Below are positions 15,336 through 25,464 of a stretch of 58,555 nt of DNA, in pieces. The notes beneath the pieces are model-generated. The model was not told the origin of the DNA and made no database searches. It saw nothing but the letters and a program-made list of their open reading frames with translations. The stretch spans positions 1 to 58,555 of the forward strand of contig DEKJ01000020.1 of assembly GCA_002353825.1 (NCBI GenBank), given 5' to 3'. The translations under genes and the position numbers were made by a program. This DNA is from Prevotella sp. UBA2725 (GTDB lineage: Bacteria > Bacteroidota > Bacteroidia > Bacteroidales > Bacteroidaceae). Each line of letters starts with the position of its first letter. Position 1 is the stretch's first letter.

Positions 15336-18300
15336 ATGCAAAAAAGACTATTCGCTCTTATGGCATGTCTTTTCCTTATTTTAGGAGGGGTATATGCCCA
15401 AACCGACATCTCCGGAACCGTTGTCTCCCAAGACGATAACGAGCCTATCATAGGCGCGTCCGTTATGGTGGAAGGCACGAAAACCGGAACAGTGACCGAC
15501 GCTCAAGGACACTTCACCCTGCAAGTGCCCAAAGGCAAGAGCCTTGTATTCACGTACATTGGCATGCAAAAGCAGACCGTAGCAGCCAAGCAAGGCATGC
15601 GTGTCGTGCTCACACCAGACAATAAGACGCTTGGTGAGGTCGTCGTCACAGGTGTGCAGCAGATGGATAAGCGCACGTTTACCGGTGCTGCCACGAAGAT
15701 TGATGCCGACAAGGCTAAGCTCGACGGTATCGCCGATATCTCCCGCTCGCTTGAAGGCCGCGTAGCAGGTGTGAGTGTGCAGAACGTCAGTGGTACATTC
15801 GGTACAGCACCTAAGATCCGCGTACGTGGTGCTACGTCTATCTACGGTAGCTCTAAGCCGCTGTGGGTTGTCGATGGTGTCATCATGGAAGATGTGACAG
15901 ATGTCGACGCCGACGCCCTGAGCTCCGGTGATGCCAAGACCCTTATCTCCTCCGCTATTGCCGGCCTCAACTCCGACGATATCGAGAGCTTCCAGATCCT
16001 GAAGGATGGTTCAGCTACCTCTATTTACGGTGCACGCGCCATGTCAGGTGTGATCGTCGTGACCACGAAAAAAGGTCATGCCGGTCAGAACCACATCAGC
16101 TACACCGGTGAGTATACCATGCGTCTGAAGCCCAGCTACAGCCAGTTCAACATCATGAACTCGCAGGAGCAGATGGGCATCTACAAAGAGCTCTACAACG
16201 ACGGCTGGCTCTCGTTCAGCAGTCTGCTCAACGCTTCGAACAGTGGCGTCTACGGCAAGATGTATCAACTCATGAACACCTACGACGCTACAACCGGTAA
16301 GTTTGCCCTCGCCAACACCGACGCTGCCATGAACGCATACCTGCGTGAGGCTGAATACCGCAACACCAACTGGTTCGACGAGCTCTTCTCCAACAGCATC
16401 AGCCGCAATCACTCTATCAGCATGAGCACTGGTACCGACAGGGCACAGTACTACGTCTCTTTCTCTTACATGAGCGATCCGGGCTGGACGCTGCAGAGCA
16501 AGGTGAAGCGTTACACCGCCAACATCAATGCCAACTACAACCTCAGCAAGAAGCTCTCACTGAACATGATCGGCAACGCTTCTTACCGTAAACAGCGTGC
16601 TCCGGGCACGACTAACCAGAGCGTGGATGCCGTGACGGGTGCCGTGAGCCGCTATTTCGACATCAACCCGTACTCTTACGCCATCAACACCTCGCGTGCC
16701 CTCGATCCAAACACGTATTACACGCGCAACTATGCTCCGTTCAACATCAAGAACGAGCTCAACAACAACTACATGGATCTTGATGTCATTGACCTCAAAT
16801 ATCAGGCACAACTTACGTATAAGCCTATCACGCAGGTTCAACTGCAGGCACTTATCGACTATAAGTTCGCACAAACCGTCAACGCTACGAAGGTGACAGA
16901 GAACAGTAACATGGCACAGTCGTACCGCGCCATGAGCACAGCCACCATCCGCGACAGCAACCCATGGCTCTATACCGATCCTGACGTTGCCAACTCCCTG
17001 CCTATCACCGTGCTGCCTAATGGTGGCTTCTACAGTGAGCAGAAATATAAGATGAATGGCTGGGACGCTCGTTTCACCGCCAACTATAACGATGCCTTCG
17101 GTGCCCAGAAAGAGCATATCGTCAACGTCTTCTATGGTATGGAGGTTAACAATGCCGACCGTTTCAGCAGCTATTTCAACGGTGTAGGCACCCAGTATGA
17201 GATGGGACTCCTCGGCAGTTACGACTACCGCTACTTCAAGCAGGCAGCCGAACAGAACAGCGTCTACTATAATCTCGGTAACACCTATGAGCGCAAGGCC
17301 TCGTTCTACGGCTACATCAACTACTCGTACAAGCGCCGTTACAACCTCAACTTCACCGAGCGCTACGAGGGCAGTAACCGTCTGGGTAAGAGCACGTCAG
17401 CGCGTTGGCTGCCTACGTGGAACGTCTCCGGATCTTGGAACGCGCACGAGGAGCCTTGGTTTGACAAGACCTTCAAAGGCGTATTGTCCAACCTTACCAT
17501 CCGCGCTTCCTACTCACTGACCGGTCAGGATCCTGCCACGACAAACGCTTCGTCCATCATCCAGAGCTACAACCCCTACCGTCCGTTTGCTAACGATAAG
17601 GAGTCGGGCCTGTATGTTTACAACTTTGCCAACCCCGACCTGACCTATGAGAAGAAACATGAGTTCAACATCGGTCTCGATGCTGGTTTCCTTAACAACC
17701 GTATCAACGTGACGTTCGACTACTGGACCCGTAAAAACTTCGACCTTATCGGCCCGAAGCAGACGACGGGTGTCGGCGGCTCTATCCTCAAATATGCCAA
17801 TGTCGCCGACATGAAGTCAAACGGTGAAGAGCTCTCTATCACCAGTAAGAACATCCAGACGAAGAACTTCCAGTGGACAACCGACTTCATCTTCTCGCAC
17901 TATAAGACAGAGGTGACCAACCTCGATACCGACACCCGAATCATCGACCTCATTACCGGCAACGGCTTCACGATGGTGGGCTATCCACACCGTGCACTCT
18001 TCAGTATCGACTTCAAGGGTCTGAACGAGAAAGGTCTGCCAACGTTCATCAACCAGAACGGTGAGCTGACCACCTCTGATATCGACTTCCAGTCAAAGGT
18101 GAAAGACTACCTCGTTTATGAAGGTCCTACAGAGCCTACCACAACCGGTTCGCTCGGCAACACCTTCTCTTATAAGAACTGGCACCTCATCATCTTTGCT
18201 ACTTACAGCTTCGGCAACAAGATCCGTCTCGACCGTGTCTTCAGTTCTTACTACTCCGACCTCGACGCTATGCCGAAGGAATTTAAGAACCGCTGGACAA

Positions 18301-18650
18301 CAGCCGGTGATGAGAAATACACCGACATCCCCGTCATTGCCGACCTACGTGTCTACAGCAGCGACAGTAAGCTTAGCCGTGCATACAACGCTTACAACCT
18401 CTCTACGGCACGTGTAGCAAAAGGTGACTTCATCCGCATGAAGGAGATCTCGCTTGCCTACGACTTCCCGAAGAAATGGGTAAACGCTGTCCGTCTCTCT
18501 AACGCTAGCATGAAGCTCCAGGCCACAAACCTCTTCCTGCTCTATGCTGACAAAAAGCTCAACGGACAGGATCCTGAGTTCTTCAACGCCGGTGGTGTAG
18601 CTGTGCCTATGGCACGTCAGTTCACTTTCACGCTGAAGCTTGGACTCTAA
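15336..18650 (+). CDS. SusC/RagA TonB-dependent transporter, locus 1
   Basis: This 1104-aa outer-membrane barrel with an internal plug imports nutrient bound by the SusD partner, powered by TonB. It has a signal to about residue 22 (GGVYAQ), then a carboxypeptidase D regulatory-like domain (DISGTVVSQDDNEPIIGASV, about 24-100). A TonB-box-like LGEVVVTGVQQ precedes a plug ending IYGARAMSGVIVVTTKKG. The barrel finishes with FTFTLKLGL. Full family length. It heads an operon with SusD, an Mx1 metallohydrolase and a DUF4302 lipoprotein. That set, without glycoside hydrolases, fits a peptide- or glycoprotein-related substrate better than a polysaccharide; this is inference. Confidence 0.95.
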   Translation: MQKRLFALMACLFLILGGVYAQTDISGTVVSQDDNEPIIGASVMVEGTKTGTVTDAQGHFTLQVPKGKSLVFTYIGMQKQTVAAKQGMRVVLTPDNKTLGEVVVTGVQQMDKRTFTGAATKIDADKAKLDGIADISRSLEGRVAGVSVQNVSGTFGTAPKIRVRGATSIYGSSKPLWVVDGVIMEDVTDVDADALSSGDAKTLISSAIAGLNSDDIESFQILKDGSATSIYGARAMSGVIVVTTKKGHAGQNHISYTGEYTMRLKPSYSQFNIMNSQEQMGIYKELYNDGWLSFSSLLNASNSGVYGKMYQLMNTYDATTGKFALANTDAAMNAYLREAEYRNTNWFDELFSNSISRNHSISMSTGTDRAQYYVSFSYMSDPGWTLQSKVKRYTANINANYNLSKKLSLNMIGNASYRKQRAPGTTNQSVDAVTGAVSRYFDINPYSYAINTSRALDPNTYYTRNYAPFNIKNELNNNYMDLDVIDLKYQAQLTYKPITQVQLQALIDYKFAQTVNATKVTENSNMAQSYRAMSTATIRDSNPWLYTDPDVANSLPITVLPNGGFYSEQKYKMNGWDARFTANYNDAFGAQKEHIVNVFYGMEVNNADRFSSYFNGVGTQYEMGLLGSYDYRYFKQAAEQNSVYYNLGNTYERKASFYGYINYSYKRRYNLNFTERYEGSNRLGKSTSARWLPTWNVSGSWNAHEEPWFDKTFKGVLSNLTIRASYSLTGQDPATTNASSIIQSYNPYRPFANDKESGLYVYNFANPDLTYEKKHEFNIGLDAGFLNNRINVTFDYWTRKNFDLIGPKQTTGVGGSILKYANVADMKSNGEELSITSKNIQTKNFQWTTDFIFSHYKTEVTNLDTDTRIIDLITGNGFTMVGYPHRALFSIDFKGLNEKGLPTFINQNGELTTSDIDFQSKVKDYLVYEGPTEPTTTGSLGNTFSYKNWHLIIFATYSFGNKIRLDRVFSSYYSDLDAMPKEFKNRWTTAGDEKYTDIPVIADLRVYSSDSKLSRAYNAYNLSTARVAKGDFIRMKEISLAYDFPKKWVNAVRLSNASMKLQATNLFLLYADKKLNGQDPEFFNAGGVAVPMARQFTFTLKLGL

Positions 18651-18683
18651 TCGCATAAGGTCAAATTAATAACAGACTATATT

Positions 18684-20261
18684 ATGAATATTAAATCGAA
18701 ACTATATACATTTGCAGGTCTGCTGTCACTCTTTGCCCTGACTGCCTGCAACGACTATCTCGACAAGCTGCCCGATGACCGTGCGCAGGTCAATACAGGC
18801 GAGAAAGTGGAGAAGCTGCTTGTCGATGCCTATCCTACCCATCTGCCCAACTTCATCTTCGAGATGAGTTCCGACAATGTCACCGACAACGGCTCCCAGT
18901 ATTATACAGGTATCAGCCAGGAAGAGATGTACCGCTTCAAGGATGTTGACACACAAGGCAATGATGATCCCTACTCGTTGTGGAACAACTTCTACGAGAA
19001 AGTGGGTACAGCCAACGAGGCGCTCGCTGACCTGAAAGAGATCGGTGATACGGCTGCCTACCCTGCTGAGTATGCCGAAGCCCTGCTTTGCCGTGCTTTC
19101 AACATGTATGAACTGGCTAATATTTTCTGCATGGACTACAACCCCGACTCTGCCGATGTCTATCTAGGATTGCCTTATCCTACGGAACCGGAGCAGAGTG
19201 TCAACACGAAGTATAAGCGTGGCACGCTGAAAGAACTGTATGCCAGCATCAACCGTGACATCGAGGCCGCCCTGCCCAGAGTAAACGACAGCTACATGAC
19301 GACACCGAAGTACCACTTCAATCAGAACGCCGCCTTTGCTTTTGCTGCCCGTTTCAACCTGATGTATCACAACTACGATAAGGCCATTGAGTACGCCACG
19401 AAAGTGCTGGGGACAAACCCAGCCAATAGGTTGCGCGACTATTCCGCATACACAACCTTAGGCGCTAATGACCTGGGCAACGCTTATATCAAGTCGGAGG
19501 AGAATGCCAATCTGCTCATCCTTCCGGCCTATTCTTCTGCAGGACGTGCCTTCCAAGGCTCAACCTCCTATCGCCGCTTTGCGCACAACCAGACCATGAC
19601 ATCGCGCGAAACATTCTGGGCACCGGCACCATGGGGAACCGGATCTACAAACAATACGCTCTATTATGCCACTATGCTCTATGGTAGCACTCAGCAGATC
19701 TATTTCCCAAAAGTCAGAGAGCACTTCGAAGTGACCGACAAGGTGAACGATACCGGTTACCCGCACATCATTGACATGGCTTTCACCACAGAGGAGACAT
19801 TGCTTGTTCGTGCAGAAGCTTATGCTCTGAAGAAGGACTATGCTAACGCATTGGCTGACATGAATACCTGGATTGTAGCACATTGCCAGACCGCCAAGGG
19901 CTCTGCTAAGCGCCCCACACTCACTGAAGCAAGTGTCAACACGTATATGGATGGCGTGAAATATTCAGAAGTCACTCCTACCGCCAACTCTCAGCGTACC
20001 ATCAAGAAAGTGCTCCATCCGCAAGGATTCACTGTTGAAGAAGGAACCCAGGAGAATCTTATCCAGCTCATCCTGCAGATGCGTCGTCTCGAGACTTGGG
20101 GCGAAGGACTACGCTTCATCGACATCAAGCGTTATGGCATCGAGTTCACGCATTTCGTCGACAGTGAAGATCCTATCATCTTCCATGCCGCTGACAAGCG
20201 GGGCGCTATCCAGCTGCCATCGGATGTTATCAACGCTGGACTGGAGGCCAACCCAAGGTAA
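18684..20261 (+). CDS. SusD/RagB lipoprotein, locus 1
   Basis: This 525-aa surface lipoprotein (lipobox LFALTACNDYL) caps the SusC barrel and binds the substrate. The N-terminal half has SusD-like helices with the DKLPDDRAQV start common to RagB proteins and the LLCRAFNMYELANIFC TPR-type segment. The C-terminal part holds LIQLILQMRRLETWGEGLRFIDIKRYG, the conserved end of the family. The gap to susC is 33 bp and the next gene starts 39 bp after the stop, so one transcript is likely. Confidence 0.94.
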   Translation: MNIKSKLYTFAGLLSLFALTACNDYLDKLPDDRAQVNTGEKVEKLLVDAYPTHLPNFIFEMSSDNVTDNGSQYYTGISQEEMYRFKDVDTQGNDDPYSLWNNFYEKVGTANEALADLKEIGDTAAYPAEYAEALLCRAFNMYELANIFCMDYNPDSADVYLGLPYPTEPEQSVNTKYKRGTLKELYASINRDIEAALPRVNDSYMTTPKYHFNQNAAFAFAARFNLMYHNYDKAIEYATKVLGTNPANRLRDYSAYTTLGANDLGNAYIKSEENANLLILPAYSSAGRAFQGSTSYRRFAHNQTMTSRETFWAPAPWGTGSTNNTLYYATMLYGSTQQIYFPKVREHFEVTDKVNDTGYPHIIDMAFTTEETLLVRAEAYALKKDYANALADMNTWIVAHCQTAKGSAKRPTLTEASVNTYMDGVKYSEVTPTANSQRTIKKVLHPQGFTVEEGTQENLIQLILQMRRLETWGEGLRFIDIKRYGIEFTHFVDSEDPIIFHAADKRGAIQLPSDVINAGLEANPR

Positions 20262-20300
20262 GGCGTAAGAACATGTTTAATCATTATCGAATCAACAGTT

Positions 20301-21302
20301 ATGAAGTTTAATAAAATTATCATATTGGCCTTGGCGGCAACGTCGATGTTGGCGGCGTGCTCCGACGATGACCTCAGCAGTCAGAGCATCTTCGACAACA
20401 ACACGACGGCAGCAGACAGCACGGAGCTCGACCGCTGGACAAAGACCAACTTTACCGATGTATACAACATCCGGTTCTATTATCGCTACAACGATAAAGA
20501 GACAGACAACTACTACAACGTCATCCCAGCCGACTACAACAAATCAGTGGCTCTCGCCATCATGGTCAAACATGTGTGGATGGATGCTTACAGTGAGCTG
20601 TTGGGAACTGATTTCCTCAAGACGAACAGTCCTCGCATCTATCAGCTCATCGGCTCGCCTGAATACGACTCCAACGGAAGCATCGTGCTCGGCGTGGCAG
20701 AAGGCGGCGTGAAGGTCACATTGTTCCGTGTGAACAACATCGATATTGACCATCCCGTCATCGATGTCGACAGCCCGCAACCTAACACCGGAGCTGTACC
20801 TATCGACCTCAACTACTGGTTCTTCCATACCATGCACCACGAGTTCTGCCATATCCTTACGCAGAAGAAAGACTACAGCACGGAGTTCCAGACAATCTCT
20901 ACCGGCAAATACCAGACATCCAACTGGATTAACGTCAAGGATGCTGACGCACCAGCCATGGGTTTTGTCAGCGGTTATGCCTCTAAGGAGTATAATGAAG
21001 ACTTCGCTGAGATCTATTCAACCTATGTCACACATACACAGGATGCGTGGGATGGCATTCTTGAAAAGAGCATAAAAGTGAAGCTCGATGAGAACGGAGA
21101 CACCGTATACACGGTTGATAAAAAGACGAAAGAGCTCGTTCCCACCTACGACACCACGGGGTATGAGGCTATTGTCAGCAAGCTCAATCTCGTGAAGGAG
21201 TATTTCAAGAACGAATGGGGCATCGACCTCGACAAACTGCGCACCATCGTGCTGAGACGCTCTGAGGAAGTGTCAACGCTCGACTTGCGCCATTTGAAGT
21301 AA
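20301..21302 (+). CDS. Substrate import-associated zinc metallohydrolase lipoprotein (Mx1)
   Basis: This 333-aa lipoprotein has its lipobox at MLAACSDDD. The zinc-binding motif HExxH is present as HEFCH at 180-184, with an acidic EDFAEIYSTYV segment downstream that may supply the third ligand. The protein matches the Mx1-type metallohydrolases that occur in Bacteroidota SusC/SusD operons and probably trim the imported substrate at the cell surface. The neighbouring DUF4302 gene completes the standard four-gene set. Confidence 0.9.
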   Translation: MKFNKIIILALAATSMLAACSDDDLSSQSIFDNNTTAADSTELDRWTKTNFTDVYNIRFYYRYNDKETDNYYNVIPADYNKSVALAIMVKHVWMDAYSELLGTDFLKTNSPRIYQLIGSPEYDSNGSIVLGVAEGGVKVTLFRVNNIDIDHPVIDVDSPQPNTGAVPIDLNYWFFHTMHHEFCHILTQKKDYSTEFQTISTGKYQTSNWINVKDADAPAMGFVSGYASKEYNEDFAEIYSTYVTHTQDAWDGILEKSIKVKLDENGDTVYTVDKKTKELVPTYDTTGYEAIVSKLNLVKEYFKNEWGIDLDKLRTIVLRRSEEVSTLDLRHLK

Positions 21303-21338
21303 AAGGCTATTCAATCGGAAATTAAATAGACTATTCGT

Positions 21339-22631
21339 ATGAAAAAAATAATCAGTTTAGGACTCTTCGCGGTTGTCGCCCTGCTTTTTGCAGCCTGCAC
21401 GCCTACGGTAGACGATGTCTTTGACGACTCTTCTGCCAACCGTGCCGCGAAATCTCAGAGCACCACACGCGAGGTGCTCACCAGCCAGACAGGCGGCTGG
21501 ATTATGCACTATTACGGTAACCTGACTTATGGTGGGCAGAACATCTGGTGCAAGTTCGACAACACCAACGTGACCGTTGGCAGCGAGGCATACGGTCCGG
21601 ACAGTACGTTCACCTCACATTTCAAGCTCGAGCAGAGCTCCGGTACAGTGCTTTCGTTCGACGAGTACAATCCCGTCTTCCATTATTACTCCGACCCGAG
21701 CAACAGCGACTACGGTACGCTGGGCAAAGGCTTTAATGGCGACCTGGAGTTCCGTGTGCTCTCTGCCACAAAAGACTCGGTCATCCTCCAGGGAAAGAAA
21801 CATGGTGACCGCATCGTCATGGTACCTGCACAGTCATCATGGTCCGACTATTACAAGCAGATACAAGCTGTTGCCGACTCGATGGAAAGCTATAACAACT
21901 ATGCTGTCGTCGTTGACAACGACACGTTGAACGCATCGCTCAACTATAATGTGATCACGGTGACCGACAAGGCTACCGGTGAAGACACAGACATGCCATT
22001 CACCCTTACGCCAAGCGGATATGAGCTCTACAAGCCCGTAACGTTCCGCGGCAAGACCATCACAGGCTTCACGTACTCTACAGACGGCAAATGGCTCAAC
22101 CCGGCCGACAAGAGTGTAGCGCTCATGCCAATTATTCCACCTATCAACCAGCAGTTCGTGCTTGGTGCATGGGGTGTAAGCCTTAGCGGACTGAGCGCAT
22201 TCGGACAAGCTTACTGGAACGACTCGAAGACAAATTATCAGGATAAGTATGGTGAAGAGACGCGTTATGCCATCCTTGGTACCTACGAGTTCAGTGCAAA
22301 CTACGGTAAGAACTTCGGTCTGTCGTTCGCAAGCTTCGATGGCAGCGCATCATGGTGGGGCACACTGGCTATGGACTACAAGCTCATCGGAAACGACGAG
22401 GTGGAGCTCACATACAATGCTGCAAACAATGTGTTGAACGGTAACTATTATGTGAAGTATTACGGTTATGCAAATATCGTTTATCCGTTCGCATGGACCA
22501 CAGCCCGCCGCTTCAAGATCACGACTGATGACCCGAAGCATCCGACTTACCTCATCCTTACCGATGAGAACGAGCCCAAGAACGTTATCAAAGTGACAGC
22601 TCGCATCAAGGCTTGGCCATACAGAAATTAA
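21339..22631 (+). CDS. DUF4302 lipoprotein
   Basis: This 430-aa lipoprotein has a lipobox ending ALLFAAC. It contains an early DDVFDDSSANRAAKSQ helix and the LTSQTGGWIMHYYG segment that marks DUF4302 proteins. Beta-rich repeats follow. It is found in Bacteroidota operons together with SusC, SusD and Mx1 metallohydrolases and is probably a surface binding component. It is the last gene of the operon, with a terminator hairpin 28 bp after the stop. Confidence 0.88.
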   Translation: MKKIISLGLFAVVALLFAACTPTVDDVFDDSSANRAAKSQSTTREVLTSQTGGWIMHYYGNLTYGGQNIWCKFDNTNVTVGSEAYGPDSTFTSHFKLEQSSGTVLSFDEYNPVFHYYSDPSNSDYGTLGKGFNGDLEFRVLSATKDSVILQGKKHGDRIVMVPAQSSWSDYYKQIQAVADSMESYNNYAVVVDNDTLNASLNYNVITVTDKATGEDTDMPFTLTPSGYELYKPVTFRGKTITGFTYSTDGKWLNPADKSVALMPIIPPINQQFVLGAWGVSLSGLSAFGQAYWNDSKTNYQDKYGEETRYAILGTYEFSANYGKNFGLSFASFDGSASWWGTLAMDYKLIGNDEVELTYNAANNVLNGNYYVKYYGYANIVYPFAWTTARRFKITTDDPKHPTYLILTDENEPKNVIKVTARIKAWPYRN

Positions 22632-22658
22632 TATCGAGAGATATTTTAACCATTGAAC

Positions 22659-22694
22659 AATCCGACTTCTTCATTCCAAGGAGCCGGATTTTTT
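22659..22694 (+). terminator. Terminator of SusC/SusD operon 1
   Basis: A 13-bp stem (AATCCGACTTCTT with AAGGAGCCGGATT, one A-C mismatch and one U-G pair) with a 6-nt loop runs into a TTTTTT tract. It lies shortly after the DUF4302 stop and before a new promoter. Confidence 0.75.
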
Positions 22695-22706
22695 CTTGTC
22701 TCATTG

Positions 22707-22737
22707 TTTGTCGTCTGCGATTAATTGTCTATCTTTG
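22707..22737 (+). promoter_or_regulatory. Promoter of ATPase gene 1
   Basis: TTTG (22707-22710), 19 bp, then TATCTTTG (22730-22737) is an exact match to the Bacteroidota consensus. Transcription would start near 22744, which rules out the longer frame opening at 22613. Confidence 0.85.
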
Positions 22738-22771
22738 CAACAGACATTTCATAAAACATGAAACGGGAAAT

Positions 22772-23779
22772 ATGAAAAAGTTGAATAATCCTTTCGTCAT
22801 CTATGGCTATAAAGGGCGGGAATATTTCTGCGATCGCGAACAAGAGACCAAGACGCTGCTTCGCGCCCTGCACAATGAGCGCAACATCGTTCTGATATCC
22901 CCCAGACGCATTGGGAAGACAGGCCTCATTCATCATGCTTTTGCTGAGATAGCTCGAACAGACAACGACATCCGTTGTTTCTATATGGATGTCAATGCTA
23001 CACGCAACTTGACCGAGTTTATCCATTACTTCGCAAAAACAGTTATCGGGAAAGTTGACACTTTAGAGAAGATCTTCGACTATCTCAAACTCTCGGAGAA
23101 AAGGATTTATATTGCCATTGATGAGTTTCAACAAGTAGCTGAATACCCGGAGAAAGGGACGGAAGCCTTATTGAGATCATATATTCAGTTTCTGCCAAAC
23201 GTTTACTTCATCTTTGCTGGCAGTAAACAGCATATCATGTCGGACATGTTCCTGTCCGCCAAGCGTCCGTTCTATCAGAGTGCACAGATCATGAATCTGC
23301 CGTTGATTGACGAAAGCAAATACCTGGAATTCGCCAATAGACTGTTTCTGCCTAATGGCCAAATGATGAGTAAAGAGGTCTTCCACCATCTCTATACGAG
23401 TCTTGATGGGCAGACCTGGTATCTGCAGGTTGTCCTTAACCGGTTGTATGAGATGAAGGAAGCAATCACTACTGAGGCGATAGACAGTACAATAGAAGAA
23501 TTGGTTGATGAACAGGATGTGGCATTCAACAGCTATTATGAGTCGTTGACAAACAATCAGGCAGCCCTACTCTCTGCCATTGCACAGGAAGAGTGCGTCA
23601 GTTCGGTCACATCCATGGAGTTTATTTCAAAATACCGACTACCTGCCCCAAGCAGTATCAGCATCGCCCTCACGGCACTTATCAACCGCGAGTTTGTCTA
23701 CAAGCAAGACAATACTTACATCGTCTACGACCGCTTCTTTGCCCGTTGGCTCAGAAAGAAGAACGCAAGATACGAATAG
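22772..23779 (+). CDS. Archaeal-type P-loop ATPase 1
   Basis: This 335-aa protein starts at 22772 (MKKLNNPFVIYG). The upstream frame overlaps the previous gene and lies before the promoter. Walker A is SPRRIGKT with K49-T50 and Walker B is IAIDEF with D117-E118. The FIFAGSKQHIM segment is a sensor-like motif. The C-terminal about 90 residues look like a winged helix. This is the PF01637-like clade of ATPases found in archaea and Bacteroidota, whose physiological role is unclear. It shares its opening pattern (NPFVxYGyxxxxxFCDRExE) with the protein at 42362. Both lie directly downstream of a SusC/SusD operon. Confidence 0.85.
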   Translation: MKKLNNPFVIYGYKGREYFCDREQETKTLLRALHNERNIVLISPRRIGKTGLIHHAFAEIARTDNDIRCFYMDVNATRNLTEFIHYFAKTVIGKVDTLEKIFDYLKLSEKRIYIAIDEFQQVAEYPEKGTEALLRSYIQFLPNVYFIFAGSKQHIMSDMFLSAKRPFYQSAQIMNLPLIDESKYLEFANRLFLPNGQMMSKEVFHHLYTSLDGQTWYLQVVLNRLYEMKEAITTEAIDSTIEELVDEQDVAFNSYYESLTNNQAALLSAIAQEECVSSVTSMEFISKYRLPAPSSISIALTALINREFVYKQDNTYIVYDRFFARWLRKKNARYE

Positions 23780-23822
23780 AAAAAGGGAACCAGCCCTTTT
23801 ACAGGCCAGCCCCCCAGAACAG

Positions 23823-23896
23823 AGAGAATAATAGGATAAAGCCTCTGCTTTAGTTGAGTCTAACTATAAGCATCTGACTTTATTCTATTATTCTCT
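23823..23896. terminator. Bidirectional terminator between convergent genes
   Basis: The arms 23823-23841 (AGAGAATAATAGGATAAAG) and 23878-23896 pair over 19 bp with one mismatch. The stem is AT-rich with a 36-nt loop. It separates the plus-strand ATPase gene from the minus-strand SusD gene and can serve both. Confidence 0.7.
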
Positions 23897-23916
23897 ATTT
23901 TATATTCTCGAATCGA

Positions 23917-25419
23917 TTACTGCTTGCGCTGTGCAGCGTTGTCTTTCACATCCCACCAAACACGTGTGTCGGTGTTATCGGCACCCTGAGCCTGATCGGC
24001 AGCTGCATAAGCAGCGGTGTTCTCACTGCGGTCACCGTCATCATAAGTGCAACGATACGGGATATGCTCCAACAGACTGCTTGGACCGATTGTCAGGTCA
24101 GGAGCATCAAGACGACGCCAGTCGGACCATGCCTCAATGCCATCCTCGAAGTAACCGTTGATATATCGCTGGGTAGCGATGAGATTCAGCTTCTCGGCAT
24201 CAGTGCCCGTGAAGGCCACGCCACTCTGAGCCAGATAAGCGCTGATCTCACTCTCCGACGGAGCCGTACCGCTCACGAGGTCGAACTTAGCAGCGATAGA
24301 CAGGCGGATACCTTCTTCATAAAGGGTCTTGGCATCAGCATCGATCCAGCCACGAAGAGCAGCCTCAGCCTCAACGAGGCGTGTGCGGGCAGCAGAGAGG
24401 ATGATGAACGCAGAACCCTGCTTATACATGTTTGGATTGAAGTCGGAGTTGTCCTTGTTGTAGTTGGTCACATCGGAAGGAAGGATACCCAAAGGAATAC
24501 CTTTGTATATGCCGTTGGCGTTCTTCGTGAAGTAAGCAGCACGACGCGGGTCCTCTACTTTGTTCATGATGTCTACGATATCTGTAGAGGGGCAGAAGTC
24601 CTTACGACCCTCTGTGACGACGTTCGTATACAACGGGTTCTCATTGTCGGAGTTGCCATAGAAGGTATAGACGAAGTTGTCGTCGTTGCTCTCGATGGCA
24701 CCATCCTTGTAAGCCTGCTGGAACCAAGCCTTGCCGGTAGCAGGATCAACGTCAGCGAGCTTGATGGCAAGCATCATACGCAGTGTAGCGTTGAGCTTCT
24801 TCCACTTGCTGATGTCACCCTTGTACATATAATCGTAGCTGGAGTTGAGCGAGCCGCTCTCGTCAAACTTAGCATAAGCTGCTACGAGGTCAGCCTCCAA
24901 GCCATAATAGATATCCTTCTGGGCATCGAGCTTCGGGGCATAGTTGCCGCTGTCACCCTTCAGTGCCTCTGAATAAGGAATCATGCCGAGGGCATCCGTC
25001 AGACCCATGAAGTAATAGTCCTTCAGCGTGCTGGCTGTAGCGATCTGGTTGGCGTTGGAACCGAACGACTCGACATTGGAGGTGCTCTTCTCGCTGCCCT
25101 CGTTCATGTTGATGATCGTCTGCAGGTTCTTCAGCACGTAACGATAATAGTTCTTTGAAGAGAACTGTGTGTCGTTGTAACGTCCGTACTGTACGTTCTG
25201 ACGCTCAGCGATATAGCGGGGGAAGAGGAGGAACTCCGGGTTGTAACTGCGCTGCATGACGAAGTAAGGGACATAGCGCAGAGAGAAAGCAAACAATGCT
25301 TCCGTAGTAGCCTCAGAGGGGTTGTTCGGGTCGGTGTTGATGTTGTCAAAGTCACCACAACTACCCAACAGGAGCACACCTGCCAAGAGGACAGCTACCT
25401 TATATAATATCTTTTTCAT
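23917..25419 (-). CDS. SusD/RagB lipoprotein, locus 2 (SusD-like_2 type)
   Basis: This 500-aa lipoprotein starts at 25419 (MKKILYK); an ATG three codons earlier gives a less typical signal. The lipobox is LLLGSCGDF. The mature start DFDNINTDPNNP and the segments LFAFSLRYVPYF and AFIILSAARTRLVEAEAALRGW match the PF12771-type SusD family, which differs from the locus 1 SusD. The C-terminal FEDGIEAWSDWRRLDAPDL is the conserved closing motif. The gene lies 45 bp downstream of its SusC. No enzyme accompanies the pair, so the substrate cannot be inferred. Confidence 0.92.
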   Translation of the reverse strand: MKKILYKVAVLLAGVLLLGSCGDFDNINTDPNNPSEATTEALFAFSLRYVPYFVMQRSYNPEFLLFPRYIAERQNVQYGRYNDTQFSSKNYYRYVLKNLQTIINMNEGSEKSTSNVESFGSNANQIATASTLKDYYFMGLTDALGMIPYSEALKGDSGNYAPKLDAQKDIYYGLEADLVAAYAKFDESGSLNSSYDYMYKGDISKWKKLNATLRMMLAIKLADVDPATGKAWFQQAYKDGAIESNDDNFVYTFYGNSDNENPLYTNVVTEGRKDFCPSTDIVDIMNKVEDPRRAAYFTKNANGIYKGIPLGILPSDVTNYNKDNSDFNPNMYKQGSAFIILSAARTRLVEAEAALRGWIDADAKTLYEEGIRLSIAAKFDLVSGTAPSESEISAYLAQSGVAFTGTDAEKLNLIATQRYINGYFEDGIEAWSDWRRLDAPDLTIGPSSLLEHIPYRCTYDDGDRSENTAAYAAADQAQGADNTDTRVWWDVKDNAAQRKQ

Positions 25420-25464
25420 ATGATGCAATATTATGGATGCAGTATTAAATTAATGATGCAGTGA

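Noticed and set aside
22613..22771. Longer start for ATPase 1 overlapping the DUF4302 gene
   Set aside because: A terminator and an exact promoter lie between; transcription would start near 22744.
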